Shown piece after piece: positions 39,501-45,658 of a stretch of DNA of 64,000 nt. The DNA is from Candidatus Woesearchaeota archaeon. GTDB taxonomy: Archaea > Nanobdellota > Nanobdellia > Woesearchaeales > UBA10216. The stretch's first letter is position 1. Each line of letters starts with the position of its first letter. The position numbers were made by a program, and so were the translations under genes. The notes beneath the pieces are model-generated. The model saw nothing but the letters and a program-made list of their open reading frames with translations. It had not been told where the DNA came from and did not search any database. The stretch covers positions 171,157 to 235,156 of the forward strand of contig JACPMZ010000007.1 in NCBI GenBank assembly GCA_016185705.1, read 5' to 3'.

Positions 39501-42500
39501 CTGTTGCTGGCCGTGTCTAATTCAGGAATTCCGGCTTCCTCGTCAGCTATGGCTGTGATGCTGTGCATGCCGGTTAAAGAAGCAGTATCCAATCCCACTC
39601 CGGCAGCTGATGAATCGTTTTGGGGAATGGATATCCTTCCTGAGCCAATCAGGGCAGCATCAATGTAGAAATTTACGCTGACGTTTTCAGCCGCTATTTC
39701 TCCAATGTTATCAACCCGGGCAGTTATGTTTATGCTCTCGCCCTGTATCGGGGTCGTGTTTGATATAATCAGGCCGTCTGCGGCTATTCTCAGCTCTGTT
39801 GCCAGGCTAAATGCCCGTGCTTCTGAGAATGCTGTGTTTGTTGCATCCTGGCATACGACCTGCCACGCATGCAAACCGGCTGTAAGGCCTGACACTGCTT
39901 CGGCGATAGTTGTGCCATTGGCCACATTAATTCCGGATGCTTCAGCGGAGCTGTCAACTGTCAGGTTGCAGGTGAATGCAGTGTCGTCAACGTCATTTAC
40001 AGCATAGCTCAGGTTAATGGGAAGCTTGTCTGCGGCGAAATTGTCTTCAGGAGATAACAGGGTGATTGCAGGCATGTCGTCCACTTCCAAAACTGTTATT
40101 CGGAATGCATCGCTGCCAGTTGAGTTGCCTGTATCGGCAACAGTTACTGCAATGTCTGTGAATCCGGACTGTTCAGGAGCAGGGTCAGAGCAGTTCACAT
40201 ACCTGTTTTCAGCTATGCTGCAGGAAATTAATGATGGATTGGTGGCATTTACAATACTGAAGTTCAGGGCTGCGTCCTCATCCTCAGCATCAGAGGTAAA
40301 GTTCCACAAGTCAATCCAATTGTCAGCAGGATTTTCATCCTCATCAATCTGCAGGTCAGGCAAATTGGCAATAGCAGGCGCGTCATTGATTTCGGCGACA
40401 AATATGGTGAAGGTGTCAAAGTCAGAGCTTGTTCCGTCGGATGCGCTTACTGTAATGTTTGCAGTGCCTGATTTATCCGGCGCTGGCGCACCACATCTGA
40501 GGAAATTGCCGCTAACTATGCTGCATGAAATCAGCAGCGGATTGGTGTTATTCGCAACTGCGAAGCTCAGCTCAGAAACATTCACTTCCTTATCTGATGA
40601 GAAATCGTGCAGGTTTATGGCAAATCCTTCTGCGCTGTCCTCAGCCAGGAACTGGTCAGGCAGCCCGCTGATATTTGGGCGGGTGGGAGTAACGAAAAGC
40701 TCAACAGGATTGCTTTGCGTTACGCCGCGCTGCCCGTCATCCGCAGTGAACGTGACGCTCTCCTTGCCTGTAAAGTTAATTGGCTGCGAGAAGCTGACCA
40801 GATGAGTTGCGTTGTCTATGACGACGCTGATTAGCGTGTTCCCATTCACAGAGTAGCTCAGGCTGTCATTGTTCGGGTCCCTGAAAAAGTCATCAAGGTC
40901 AAATGCGCCGGTTAAGTTGGTGTTTATCTCCCAGACCTGGTCCGGAATCTGCCTGATTAGCGCAGGGAAGTCGTTAACATTGTCTATAGTAATGTTGCAC
41001 ACCTGGCTTACTGCGATGTCTGATATCAAGTCAGAGACTTCTGCCTGCAGGCAGAAGCTCCCATCCAATTGAGACAGAGCCCAGGCAAATGAGCAATTAT
41101 TCGGAGTTGACGTTGTTGAGTCAGGGTCTGCGCACACCAATGCGTTTGAAAGGTCCACGCCCTGCGCAATAACTACCCTGCCGCTTGTTTGCTCAGCCCT
41201 GACTGCGCTTTCAATAATGAGAGGGGTAAACAGCTCAATTTCAAATATGTCGTTTGCAGCGGTTGAATTAATCTGGTCCAGCAGGAAGTAAGCCATTTCC
41301 ATTGGCCTGAAGCTTATGCCTGCTGCCGTGCCGCCATTGAAGAATGTATCGTTGATAACAGTGAAGTTATTGTTATCCGATGAGCGCCTCGCCCTGTAGT
41401 GGTCAACGCCGGGAGCAGCAGTTACATTAATCCTGTATGGACTGTATAGCGATGTCAGGTTATATCTGATAAACTCCTGTGTTCCTGTGCCCCGCCATTT
41501 AGTGCCCTTGTCATTGTCATTCGCATTTGCAGCAGGGAACCCCACTGTTTCTGTTGAGAAGCTCAGCAGGGGCTTGTTTGCCAGGACATTCTGCGCTTCT
41601 GCAAAGTTTTGCCACCTTGGTTCTGCCCGGTCAAATGCCAGAGCAGATGCTTCGCCATAAACCAGGAATATGTCCTTCCTCGTTTCTCCGGCTTTCAAGT
41701 CGGCCTCAAACCAGATTATAGTCTCGTTTGTGCCAAATCCTTTCTCAATAAAGATTGGGACCTGTGTTTCATTAACAACCACCTTCAGCTCAATGCCGTC
41801 AGGACGGAGCTTGCCCTGTGAAATCAAAGATGCTGTGTTTATGACTGCTCGGACCGGATATGCAGCAAGGTCAGTGCTGGTTGGGTTTGTTGTCTCCAGT
41901 TCCCTGCGGAAGATTTCCCCGCTGTACGACAGGTCAGCAAACAGTATGTCTTCTTCAGAATCCTGGACTACAAACCTGATGTCTGCGCTGCCTACCAGGA
42001 CATCAAAGGGCTGCGGGAAGGTGATGTTGACTGATGGCTTGGTATTCCGCAGGACAGCAGCATCATAATTATTGCTTGTGAACGAATTGTTGAAGCCTGC
42101 TTTTGTGAATGTTCCGTCGCTATAGTCAGTCACTGCTGCTTCGCCAAGCCGCAGGTCCTGGCTCCTGCCATCAATGCTGATGAAGTATGGACCCGGAATT
42201 ACAGCAGTCAGGTCCCAGACAAAGCTGCCGTCATTGGTCTCGCTGGCAGATATCAGGAATCTTCCGTTGGAAATGCTCGTGTCAACATCATAATAAATAT
42301 CAACCAGCATATCGTCATTATCTGCATCAGCAATGCTCCACTCAATAAGCAAGTTCATTGAATCAATAATTTCCCCTCCATTGGGAGCGAGCACCTGCAC
42401 TGTGTGCAAAGTGTTCAAAGTGGTGAAGTTAAGAGCCGCGCTTCCAGTGCACAGCCCTGTCGAATCGCATACTTCTGCTTTGTAATCATAAAGCCGGTTG

Positions 42501-45124
42501 CCGGTTAAATTGCCTATTGTGATGATGCGCTCTGCAAGGAAATCCGGACTGCCGGCCTGGCTGCCGTAACTGGCATTCAGGCCATAGCTAATCGTAGCGT
42601 TCGCATCTTCGCTGGTTGCGATGGACACATTGACTGCATTCGGGCTGATATCCTGGACGCTGATATTCAAAATCAGCGGCAGATTGTTTACGCTGAACTG
42701 CTCAGACGAGTTTATTGCAGCATGAATTGAGTCGCTCAGGTTAATGTCTATATAGAAGCCGCCGTTAAGCTCTGACGTCTCCCATACGACTGTGCAGTTC
42801 AGCTCCGCGCCTCCGGCAGCATATGTTTTTGCAGTGCTGCATATGTCCTGTGACAAAGGCAGCGAGCCTATCTGATTTTCCTGCGAGCCGCGGGCTGCCG
42901 AATAGTATATCTGTGCGAAGATGGCATCATCCTCAAGGTCGCTGACAGCGAAATCAATGCTGATATTGCCTGATAACGATGAATTGCCCCTTACCGAGAC
43001 AGTCGCTGCGGGAGGAGTGTTTTGAGAGGCGTTCACAGCATACTGATTGCTTGCAAAGAAGAGCTCTATATCTGATTTTTCGAATGAGCTATCAGAATAA
43101 TCCGTTACAGTAACTTCGCCGTCAATTAAGCTTACTGTCCTGGCGTCCACGCTTACAAAATAGTTTGCCCTGGCAAGCTGCTGTATGTCCCAAACATAGC
43201 TGCCGCTGTTGCTCAGATTCATTGCAATCTGGGTGCGGCCGTTGCCTGTCTGGTTGTCAAGATCGTAAAAGAGGTCTATTGCAATCGCGTCATTGTCAAT
43301 ATCAGATGCTTCCCAGGTGATGTTGACGAGCGGGGAATTAATTACCTCTCCTCCGTTGGGGAAGGTGACTGCAAGTGCGGGAAGGCTGTCAAGGGTCGTG
43401 AAATTAATCTGAGCGCTTGCAGTGCACAGTCCGGTATTGTCACAGCTTACAGCCCTCGCGTTATAGAGCTTATTGCCGGCAAGCCCGCTCAACTGCAGCG
43501 CATGGCTGTTGACAAATGCAGGGCTTGACGCTTCATTGTCAAATACTGGGAAAATGCCATACTGCACTGTTGAATTTGCAGCCTCAAATTCAGTCAGCCA
43601 TCTTATAATTGCCGAGGTTGATGTGACATTTACGGCAGTTGCATTGGATATTGCGGGATAGTTATTTACTGTAAAGGAATTGTTTGAAGAATCAAACCCT
43701 TCCTTAATGGAGTCGGAAACAAAAACATCAATGAACAGCTCTGCATTCAGGTCTGCCGTGTCCCAAAGATACGTGCATGTATTCTCTGTTGCTGTGCTAA
43801 AGTCAGAATCAGCGCAATTTGAAAAATCCAGGGACAAATCCTTCACTATCAGGCTTTCAGCCGCGCCCTGCGCTGCTGAGTAATAAATTGCTGCAGCCAG
43901 AGCATCGCCTTCCCTGTCAGTTACTTTGAAGACAATCGGGAAAGTGCTGTTTATTGTTTCGCTTCCATCCGGCTGCACAATGACGACCTGAGGGGCAGTG
44001 TCCAATGTAACCGCGAAATTGTTGCTTACAAATGAGCTGAGGAATGTTTCATTGAATCCCAGCTTCTCAAAGCTTCCATCAGAGTAATCTGTAACGAGAA
44101 TGCTCATGTTGTTATTATTGCTGTCCATGCCGTTGAAGAATGCATCAATGCTCACAAAGAATTTGCTTTGAGGCAGCCCGCGCACGCTCCAGAGAAGGCT
44201 TCCATCGTCTGCTTCATTGGAGGAAATCAGGTTTCTGCCATTAAGCGCAGAGGTGTCGGCATCATAGTAAACATCCACTGTTGCAGGGAAACTGTCCCGG
44301 TCGCCGCTGCTCCACAAAATCTCAATGCTTTCTGTCGTCAGATTCTCGCCGCCATTGGGAAACAACACGGCCAGTTGCGGGAGATTGTCAACCCCGACTG
44401 CAGGCGAAACAACGCTGTCGCCAAAATGCGTGTTGGTGATTGAAATGTTGATTGCCAATGTGCTGTTGACTGCAGTTGTGTTCCACAGGTAAGCGCAGGA
44501 ATTCCCGGTTATCGTTGAGTTGTCAGCATCCTCGCAAAAGTCTGCCAGCGGAATATTTTCATCTATGACAAAAGTAGCATTTCCAATGGAGTAGGTTAAA
44601 GTGCCAAACAGCTCATCGCCATTTGAATCTGTAACATTAAACCTGATTGGATAAATTCCTCTTCCCTGCAGCAGGAAGTTTGGCGCGATGCTTACTTCAG
44701 GGGCTTCTGTTTTTCTGACAGAGCCAGCGTATTCGCCCGACAGCGTGCTGAGAGCAAAACCATGCTTGAAGAACGGCTTGTCTGAATAATCAGTGGTCTT
44801 GTCTATGTCAGCAACCGCGTCCACCCTGACAAAATAGTAATCCTGCTGCAGGCCGAGGGGCAGCAAATCTATCATAAATGAGCCGTCGTTGGGATGTGAG
44901 GTGGCCAGCTGAATTGAGCCATCCTCTGTCCTGTTGTTAATGTCAATGAAGATGTTTAGCGTTACAGCGTCTCCGTCAGGGTCTGAGGCAATCCAGGTGA
45001 CGTTTAAGAATCTGGTTGTGATGTTCTCCCCGCTATTTGGGAAGGTGACTGTAACGTCTGGCGGAGCTGCAGCAACTGCCAGGGAAAAGAGCGCAAACAG
45101 GACTGCTGCGATGCCTATCTGCAT
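21518..45124 (-). CDS. Giant secreted adhesin-like protein, about 7,870 aa
   Basis: One uninterrupted frame encodes about 7,868 residues. I start at ATG 45124 (MQIGIAAVLFALFSLAVAAA, a signal peptide) because AAGGGGAAGGG precedes it; the frame opens at 45157. In order: four PNGGE-type beta-sandwich units (about 40-1000), a DUF2341-like domain (about 1080-1160), cadherin/Ig-like and CARDB repeats (about 1400-3000), FG-GAP beta-propeller (about 3060-3350), more CARDB, a second FG-GAP block (about 4320-4600), three sugar-binding jelly-roll-like units (RKHIWIPN, RKRIFAPS, FRKNVWVD), Ig/cadherin-like repeats (about 6500-7170), a Cys-rich CGNALVD...CDDGNLADGDGCS repeat (about 7330), a fibronectin III domain and a C-terminal lectin-like domain. 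N-x-S/T sites are very dense. No membrane anchor is seen at the C-terminus. Role in adhesion or a cell-surface layer is inferred. Confidence 0.93.
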   Translation of the reverse strand: MQIGIAAVLFALFSLAVAAAPPDVTVTFPNSGENITTRFLNVTWIASDPDGDAVTLNIFIDINNRTEDGSIQLATSHPNDGSFMIDLLPLGLQQDYYFVRVDAVADIDKTTDYSDKPFFKHGFALSTLSGEYAGSVRKTEAPEVSIAPNFLLQGRGIYPIRFNVTDSNGDELFGTLTYSIGNATFVIDENIPLADFCEDADNSTITGNSCAYLWNTTAVNSTLAINISITNTHFGDSVVSPAVGVDNLPQLAVLFPNGGENLTTESIEILWSSGDRDSFPATVDVYYDADTSALNGRNLISSNEADDGSLLWSVRGLPQSKFFVSIDAFFNGMDSNNNNMSILVTDYSDGSFEKLGFNETFLSSFVSNNFAVTLDTAPQVVIVQPDGSETINSTFPIVFKVTDREGDALAAAIYYSAAQGAAESLIVKDLSLDFSNCADSDFSTATENTCTYLWDTADLNAELFIDVFVSDSIKEGFDSSNNSFTVNNYPAISNATAVNVTSTSAIIRWLTEFEAANSTVQYGIFPVFDNEASSPAFVNSHALQLSGLAGNKLYNARAVSCDNTGLCTASAQINFTTLDSLPALAVTFPNGGEVINSPLVNITWEASDIDNDAIAIDLFYDLDNQTGNGRTQIAMNLSNSGSYVWDIQQLARANYFVSVDARTVSLIDGEVTVTDYSDSSFEKSDIELFFASNQYAVNASQNTPPAATVSVRGNSSLSGNISIDFAVSDLEDDAIFAQIYYSAARGSQENQIGSLPLSQDICSTAKTYAAGGAELNCTVVWETSELNGGFYIDINLSDSIHAAINSSEQFSVNNLPLILNISVQDISPNAVNVSIATSEDANATISYGLNASYGSQAGSPDFLAERIITIGNLTGNRLYDYKAEVCDSTGLCTGSAALNFTTLNTLHTVQVLAPNGGEIIDSMNLLIEWSIADADNDDMLVDIYYDVDTSISNGRFLISASETNDGSFVWDLTAVIPGPYFISIDGRSQDLRLGEAAVTDYSDGTFTKAGFNNSFTSNNYDAAVLRNTKPSVNITFPQPFDVLVGSADIRFVVQDSEEDILFADLSYSGEIFRRELETTNPTSTDLAAYPVRAVINTASLISQGKLRPDGIELKVVVNETQVPIFIEKGFGTNETIIWFEADLKAGETRKDIFLVYGEASALAFDRAEPRWQNFAEAQNVLANKPLLSFSTETVGFPAANANDNDKGTKWRGTGTQEFIRYNLTSLYSPYRINVTAAPGVDHYRARRSSDNNNFTVINDTFFNGGTAAGISFRPMEMAYFLLDQINSTAANDIFEIELFTPLIIESAVRAEQTSGRVVIAQGVDLSNALVCADPDSTTSTPNNCSFAWALSQLDGSFCLQAEVSDLISDIAVSQVCNITIDNVNDFPALIRQIPDQVWEINTNLTGAFDLDDFFRDPNNDSLSYSVNGNTLISVVIDNATHLVSFSQPINFTGKESVTFTADDGQRGVTQSNPVELFVTPTRPNISGLPDQFLAEDSAEGFAINLHDFSSDKEVNVSELSFAVANNTNPLLISCSIVSGNFLRCGAPAPDKSGTANITVSASDGTSSDFDTFTIFVAEINDAPAIANLPDLQIDEDENPADNWIDLWNFTSDAEDEDAALNFSIVNATNPSLISCSIAENRYVNCSDPAPEQSGFTDIAVTVADTGNSTGSDAFRITVLEVDDMPAITLLSPEDNFAADKLPINLSYAVNDVDDTAFTCNLTVDSSAEASGINVANGTTIAEAVSGLTAGLHAWQVVCQDATNTAFSEARAFSLATELRIAADGLIISNTTPIQGESINITARVDNIGEIAAENVSVNFYIDAALIGSGRISIPQNDSSAAGVGLDTASLTGMHSITAIADEEAGIPELDTASNSANRTITVIPDTFPPTFEGLAQIPSNIEEETPNVTIEIDVLDRGIGVDAANVRLVYSIGSNVTVNLMSSGDNQRFSAVVAEDFNNLQGFNFTYYISAFDLLGNTARTDDVVDFIGSVNDAPELTIQKPDNQSSFDAQGSIEWAVLDEDSDAVTSTVFYRTRGSASPASPAGALVQLTETAAAEFLWNTSLLAEGFYQIFISATDGNLTANASSAIFTIDHTPPENVVLLSPIGGTHINAQPVQFEFIASDNLSALLSCDMHLDGALNASNASANSGVAKTHAVNLGEGPHDWSVACRDLAGLASSSINETFVVDRQAPVIGLIAPADGAAFSKREVAFEYTAADNLDAVLSCSVIVNGAAAGSQLIASNSSSAFSLSLSSAAANSWKIRCLDDAGNSGESATRKFNTTTDLSIESIMFDPPLPLQGTGATIRINVSNLGAFEAQNALVEARDKDNNPIAQTLRTLQANASQEVPLVWNLAGLSFGAHNATIKVVFAQDDNLSNNAKLATLSIEEDTIPVEFSEIKLEPANVTENSSDVIFSVDVTDFGVGVNRSLVTLLYGTGNISAGAGRNMPHISGNTHRATLTKSDVDWDEQQGRTLQFFANAQDMAGNAANSSAQFEFIDLLDDAPIVNILKPAENDVFTATETINFTVDNDGEGLTSSSLRYWKPFPFAPGFSDDPVNYFLQGQWLLIDAVQVDSTLLQPVQTGLVLWATNGFNGETKIRIETTDGAHNVVSISKVFVVDNAPPNITIDNFEFNSRVIGPGGRVFGRADGTFSNISSIAINDSGFELAISPAGLQNGSYEFRSAVRITENASLAVTATDFAGIDATSHEVFVLDANPPVIHSVLIENSFTNDVISISANVTDDIAVSHVIAAVPDSGVSRNITLTGDSGLYKGTFRGPSAAAAYNATVFAIDHGDNIASRLEPFMLEKGPDLAVAAGEISFNSTSPITGDKVKVSAIIRNLGVKEARNVPITARVGNQTAGSDIINVTASSTAQIVWDTKGFAGDKIVSISIENASGVFESDYSNNEADRAIFIDGPDLIVSSVLIEPDAAVLSGEPRQVIATIQNLRDIPANNVRISFYVNRIDLGSRFDFKFVNVAANSAVNASATWQTAGFAGNSSVLVFANPDNLPAETNTANNIGSSSAFIKEFVPEQIPDTLIFPQRSLPPIPGERIRGLASGDFNNDTRPDFVAGTDKGTVMLYNNTGVINVQDERLKSVNYTQILIANLSQTAWGMAAADFNFDGFPDIIVGTERGEVVLLNNTNGTFSANITLFDAGEHAYGLAVTDVNNDNLFDIIVGHKVGHVDIYIHNGSEGPVGNETYVFLQTVTTRDQPYGITTGDFDLDGRIDIFVGDRLGQLEKIIFEEALGRYNGFLFADIGAFAHGITAADMDFNDRLDFAAIGFDGNVNLYYSRATGLTVDPLIIGNVPNALELTSADVDQDLDIDIIAAGDDGNITLLLNSLDIRKRAFPQNVDIFGSKPGFEGSKPGPTKRISKVDSKIENPYARDMREAHITEFWKGSVAFVEDDYIITKRTDFGPEVDFVADIFFFDTVADNENASYHFYLNFPNQVCVQEFPRFGGSPNGCSSKFSTGAFGVLLNESFMIKDVLDIFNNEVEMKLRESFTYQYKLFVDNESNRQIAGISEVNYTLEGGFSTPRTNFLLSDDVTNLNDITASMKNINITNRKIDRDFIEEEIRVPDFAVQEISFVFDEPLVPGENLRIDSRIRNLNSIAVEGVKAMILIDGAPVMFGSLSPVNYTAFNINELAAITLTVNTKAPSSVGGILNVTVIVNPFLEDIETDLANNRLSSTVITVPSSDLLLEEIFFDDPTLVEGERAMLFVRVRNVGNARSYFADVSVFGFREVPYTFTLDCSPESQFYNANLCDGEDFGGDQRRRIGNLEPNESVLVNFTTLLGDFNLRSQGGFNISALVTNVGSGDSNLSNNARIASVAANETSFIVVPSKVELNHHDRGRLDTGNIGISISNPSGQEIEYRYLKWNGGGTNADNFDVILYLDNNDSQVLSRFSESIRNHSAITNVIVIDWSNISEGDHIVYSYIDYGKNDAESTAVARRTDNLTFTASVIGLEGNNIAVTTENRTAVATTVATATFAGNAVVPVSSTAALDVGDNVFIAPSAEQPSVLNAAPFIIINKTSSSLTLSPALTRQVSNGWLVHRVLDSHKVAVAASREVVQQSEFGVSASTLSRTEAFFYLSDGSDIRTLADVVDVLLNGGQNESAVFVNESLGLFAIDASTANLLAAPAAQQRTLVLTGTYDERSEFNNVNKVTFRWKEIVASSITFLPKFPVRNDIVTVSASISNAGDIRSGAFNVSFFAEGELIEKKTISLTAGGSQNVNFLYRIPADLEKKTVSVRISADSDDEVHHEDENNNNLSATIPISKPMEFNVLGEEYDINFLTAFESNNSSYNSGWLPSLEEISMEYDAAPAFVDYDNDGDLDLIVGSLDGKLRSFENTGLPSIPAFREIAEWEDVDMASTPAGTVRMSGIDAGARSTPAFADMNSDNLTDMIVGSTHGFVKAYKREIRQEQVLNELNELEIVDRFAWVETNIIGLTGRQFQERVSIAIGDLDGDSDLDIVAGAADSSLTLLENAGNSTNPQFADAAAGQWGFNSSIFDSAPNAHVQLFDLDSDSDLDLVLSNDDGVMFYENIGNASQPQWQKQNAAISLANKTGYRAALADLDNDADADLVLGTNDVSRIDLRRGYFEPINVQVINYAENQIFLDRIEVSLFNDSNGARITDLFTWGPMARDLKQFRRDACVVVERVQFAELMDPNAVLEVEFNVNLPADIPVNTYIGLTATKRDRLGGEYLVGKTGICAPYSLAGGTRASLPYVSNASLGGSTYELFAEEDSIYEIHGSYKLYSNSTLSEPVSCLQQMCPLFGLAPGQLNTIVLAGGSGDIFRYQKIFRPDFNVVRPDKPPLEVLLANKFEIEWKPGYIEDAELEIRNNNRRSFKIDRVAFTLFDKGIAAGNVSLDLSLLPNATANDSALNLSEITIPYGETIEAFTDSRAIDLFTDTSGFTVGAGSTLTKRYKIFVPEGVALNSSLYVSAIEKRSWDDEGSTTQWKRSNIADLWKTPSDEGFGVFSGKTFSADLNPDSLTSSPNASVFADDFFWGHQDFNYDICRGDDCVRKGPPERTSFLRKHIWIPNSIVKAEQIQTGSQTCSAFLVEEPSGITTWINGKLKSSWTTLCNTVTIGHTPNFELLERGRDNEFDIFQFGPHRDYDVILYEVVGYDTRDDAIVEPVRKAFDLQEVEIGADGLMRRQYEETVHLTIKNNDDDPISVDAVTLDLISPAGKEIHLLTDTTPRLLSPESVSMTSYKVIIPGDVPLNSMMRAQIERVFEFPDKLWARDHEAATEDFLAEDTNDIVWGDTLPTGTGSFYRKRIFAPSDITRAEVILGGGDSTILYLNGEFQGRGYAGWSPLSITSGIRPGELNQISASGPIPDTNSRIYTGTQRSGGRVIEPEEEAFFMVFGIREQEAIPGREPFFVQPGEEITARVGVENKFASRTLSFDLRLFAVDFADGSETTLRNFNMIIPPLQSQELEIDLTIPATVSEETKLQLSGVWNELLPDKNWLRGSNFNDATAMNSFLDDSQWGVVALSPENEKAKYFRKNVWVDTTVQGLRFSVSGGSDMFINGLDVAAFRNGVFDLTGNEFTKTENNVIALRSDSFNPDADITLRHFVPVRSTDLELVTPAFSGMSLYRQGSLNCFEDETICDCANATKGECAYYVNQSDPVEINFTIRNTGELFAKEFVLSIYSEELKTGETSGIADETITMHPFSEDRYTVRFDTSQLAGMNAFRVVADTEDRIIETSEFNNEISRNIFISTAPEIAYLAAPELTGLGEFVTDIESRISNQDGDRMNITLDVVNPDGAGIRMEEAEANSTAIASTSEARNFTGGRYTAKATARDELGRIDAAELPFDLFNSLYLNVKTDQDVYHYGQMVRLTGAAALNLSKLQPNTAPELQSVRDDADTIRGGSQIAIAANALDRDRDVITLYVCGSEGATPRGCIGITHCSASGLLNPGCSFASPEDSEQHKWFAYVFDTHGEPAAANGISGTYTTDVVAPRLELVSFAGNDNLVDNQADGRLLVVVKGEQGMKVRIAKDNNFRFHKDRSYSLMEKECAVAGEFAVCDAGDIPEFGPARDQLTNRTRLYISASDSTGNEQKNIENLDIEFLVSYALDSGIYDDYDGSVLPKGSSVTISGDTKYCIDAAGTCSPSIPSVNATLPFTETKHLRYFAGTEIKDRLVIINTPPEIISAAAFDLLGQHSFEVLIELHDENSQRLSCAYDAGFGPLPIKADGSRARFTLAGLTPLESVTVNINCSDGFEASEATITHTVPNSAPVLRNMADVSLQPLQTSSINMSLFARDLEKDQLTFTASVEDAGVANAVLNNDVLTIAAGSGIGSTRVFAEASDGFDSSLSFFDVFVENPSESKLKNDEYASTTILLQQKILHLKEGVPSDVFVKNDTIRVLPGAANQIMLTDIFEWNSFTSPILSGNFSVEFSAADEQGNALRNRNRELILDSYNFTLLNVNTPPNISGLPDASMFDNSNITLDLALFTDDAEQDLAGLLYGIASQSNNLLNCSIAGQFIACSSGSLTGSSIINVSVFDSEFFDYDDFSITVIARQSIDAAEQNLTYTFISEHFNVTGDAGSGFRNVSLPDNIAPGVYNVSVIVSDGILSVTDTIAVTVFSGNAPPVLGGIGDRFAFENETLVIQLNATDPDGAPLTFGTNAAEVLPGTFAFNETTGLFEWTPAFEDAGAYSITFSVTDGTFAAEETISIAVNNVNRPPEFGVSIALIEANESAIAVIHANVTDPDGDSINLSINDSRFAANGTDFTWQTTDNDSGNITVLITATDGESSQTQEVTIAIRNVNRPPFMKPIESQTAIETEIIAMSLTGISPAIAVSDADNENNASDDDNNLTVTINDTRFIANGSAFNWQTTADDSGAHFFTATVSDGEFNESQEFNVTVLNLNRAPELEFMQDIVQDENTTVSIIANATDPDNENAVSNDDNELVFSANDSRFVQTGSTFTWHTGFEDAGQHSVLISVYDGLLNDSQTVTITIVNVNTPPALQNISSQTISENETLAIQLNATDAEGDVLTFVTDAGEVLPSPFAFNESAGLFRWTPNIGDGGTYHVAFSVSDGEFSDSVIVAIVVVAEAPVPVNNPPVLAPVQNVTVGQNRTAVIQLSASDADNDSLTFGTDAGDVLPSPFAFNSSTGLFVWTPSAGDAGAYNLLFNVTDGTLSDAVPVTITVKPADSEESMSLSGGERICKIILDTQGNIVDGEEVAGSRHTILTTWGDAAFTAPLSLNADLIGNDGVLDAQCAMFPNIALGNHYWREEITLSAYNWTSALYNDQHEQPVYALSDFYEFASAEGSTNSDGHVWLYAERPNRTLVVLNQYALSGICGNALVDQSAEQCDDGNLADGDGCSAICLNEAPVETTEVQIAYSSDDAYHDPLGWPNYADSTNNIRAGRPSSTPVWGGWRWANLNIPPGSVITGAYVEFNQLEWGYSNIPTTLAFENSSNALTFSSGNSPAHRWSKRTAFQTQWNWSRQTPGSWIRTPSLAAGIQELAANGINDLVLLEDGTPSLASQSHEWASYDYNPSLAARLHIEYRLRALNDTAPPIRVNARPSGQLPAGTTDVNLTLQTHEASVCRYSTVANASFNSMPGAFLLSNDTSHSHPISGLSAGAHAYYVRCQDESGNANTDDFTISFDILEPDITAPVISNIQVAASTTTAEIRWTTDESATSAAQYGLTPSLGTEIEDTNLLAEHSLVLVGLLQNTTYYFKVLSRDASGNEASSSAQTFTTAIPLRAELAAYTDAFVNDFTYNEWPNPPGTSCLVKESNTTEKASGSGSLEANLREWCTLFVYRPTSFNISNFTRLELDVYGAAPPQRSVGIMLATQGWATTGRAVLISDYILIEDRWQHLTIALSDFNASNNLIKGLQFRDSAGPVSTGNVLFDNIRFT

Positions 45125-45137
45125 TATTCCCTTCCCC

Positions 45138-45647
45138 TTATATTGAGAGCAGCTCATATTCTTTTACGCACACCACGCCTTCCGGAAAATTGAAATCAAC
45201 ACCCCTTGAATTCTCAATAGCGGAATCCGGATTCTTAATCTCAACTATTGACGTTTCCCTGCCAATGATTTGATACCTGACTGGCCTTCCCTGGCTGTCA
45301 GCCGCCAGAACTTCCACAGTTGCATCCGTGCCATCTGCATTTATGCTTGTCGGCGGCAAAAAGCCGAGAAGAACCTTATTGGGATTGTCAAATACGATGC
45401 ATTCGCTGGAGGATGAACGATAGATTGCGCTTTCCTCAGGGGTGTAAAGAAGCCAGCCATCATAATTATGGCCGTTGATGCTAAAGCTTCCTTTCAGCAG
45501 CGTATTTCTGCCATCAGTGTAATAGTCAAAGTTGTGCGTCCTGGAGCTGCTTAGCTCTGTTACTTTAACAGAGCTCTCGCTACCGCTTAATGCGCATCCG
45601 GATACCAGCATTGCCAGCAGAGGCAATGCAATAATTTTTTTCAGCAT
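45138..45647 (-). CDS. Small secreted lipoprotein, 169 aa
   Basis: The N-terminus (MLKKIIALPLLAMLVSGCAL) has a basic n-region, hydrophobic core and lipobox LVSGC, so the mature protein would be lipid-anchored at Cys. ATG 45647 is chosen over ATG 45653, since GAGG is better spaced from it. The mature domain is a small beta-rich module (NTLLKGSFSINGHNYDGWLL and on) with no family recognised. It lies 13 bases upstream of the giant adhesin start and 11 bases after the FG-GAP gene. It may be an outer-surface assembly or anchoring partner. Confidence 0.78.
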   Translation of the reverse strand: MLKKIIALPLLAMLVSGCALSGSESSVKVTELSSSRTHNFDYYTDGRNTLLKGSFSINGHNYDGWLLYTPEESAIYRSSSSECIVFDNPNKVLLGFLPPTSINADGTDATVEVLAADSQGRPVRYQIIGRETSIVEIKNPDSAIENSRGVDFNFPEGVVCVKEYELLSI

Positions 45648-45658
45648 TTGCATTGCCT

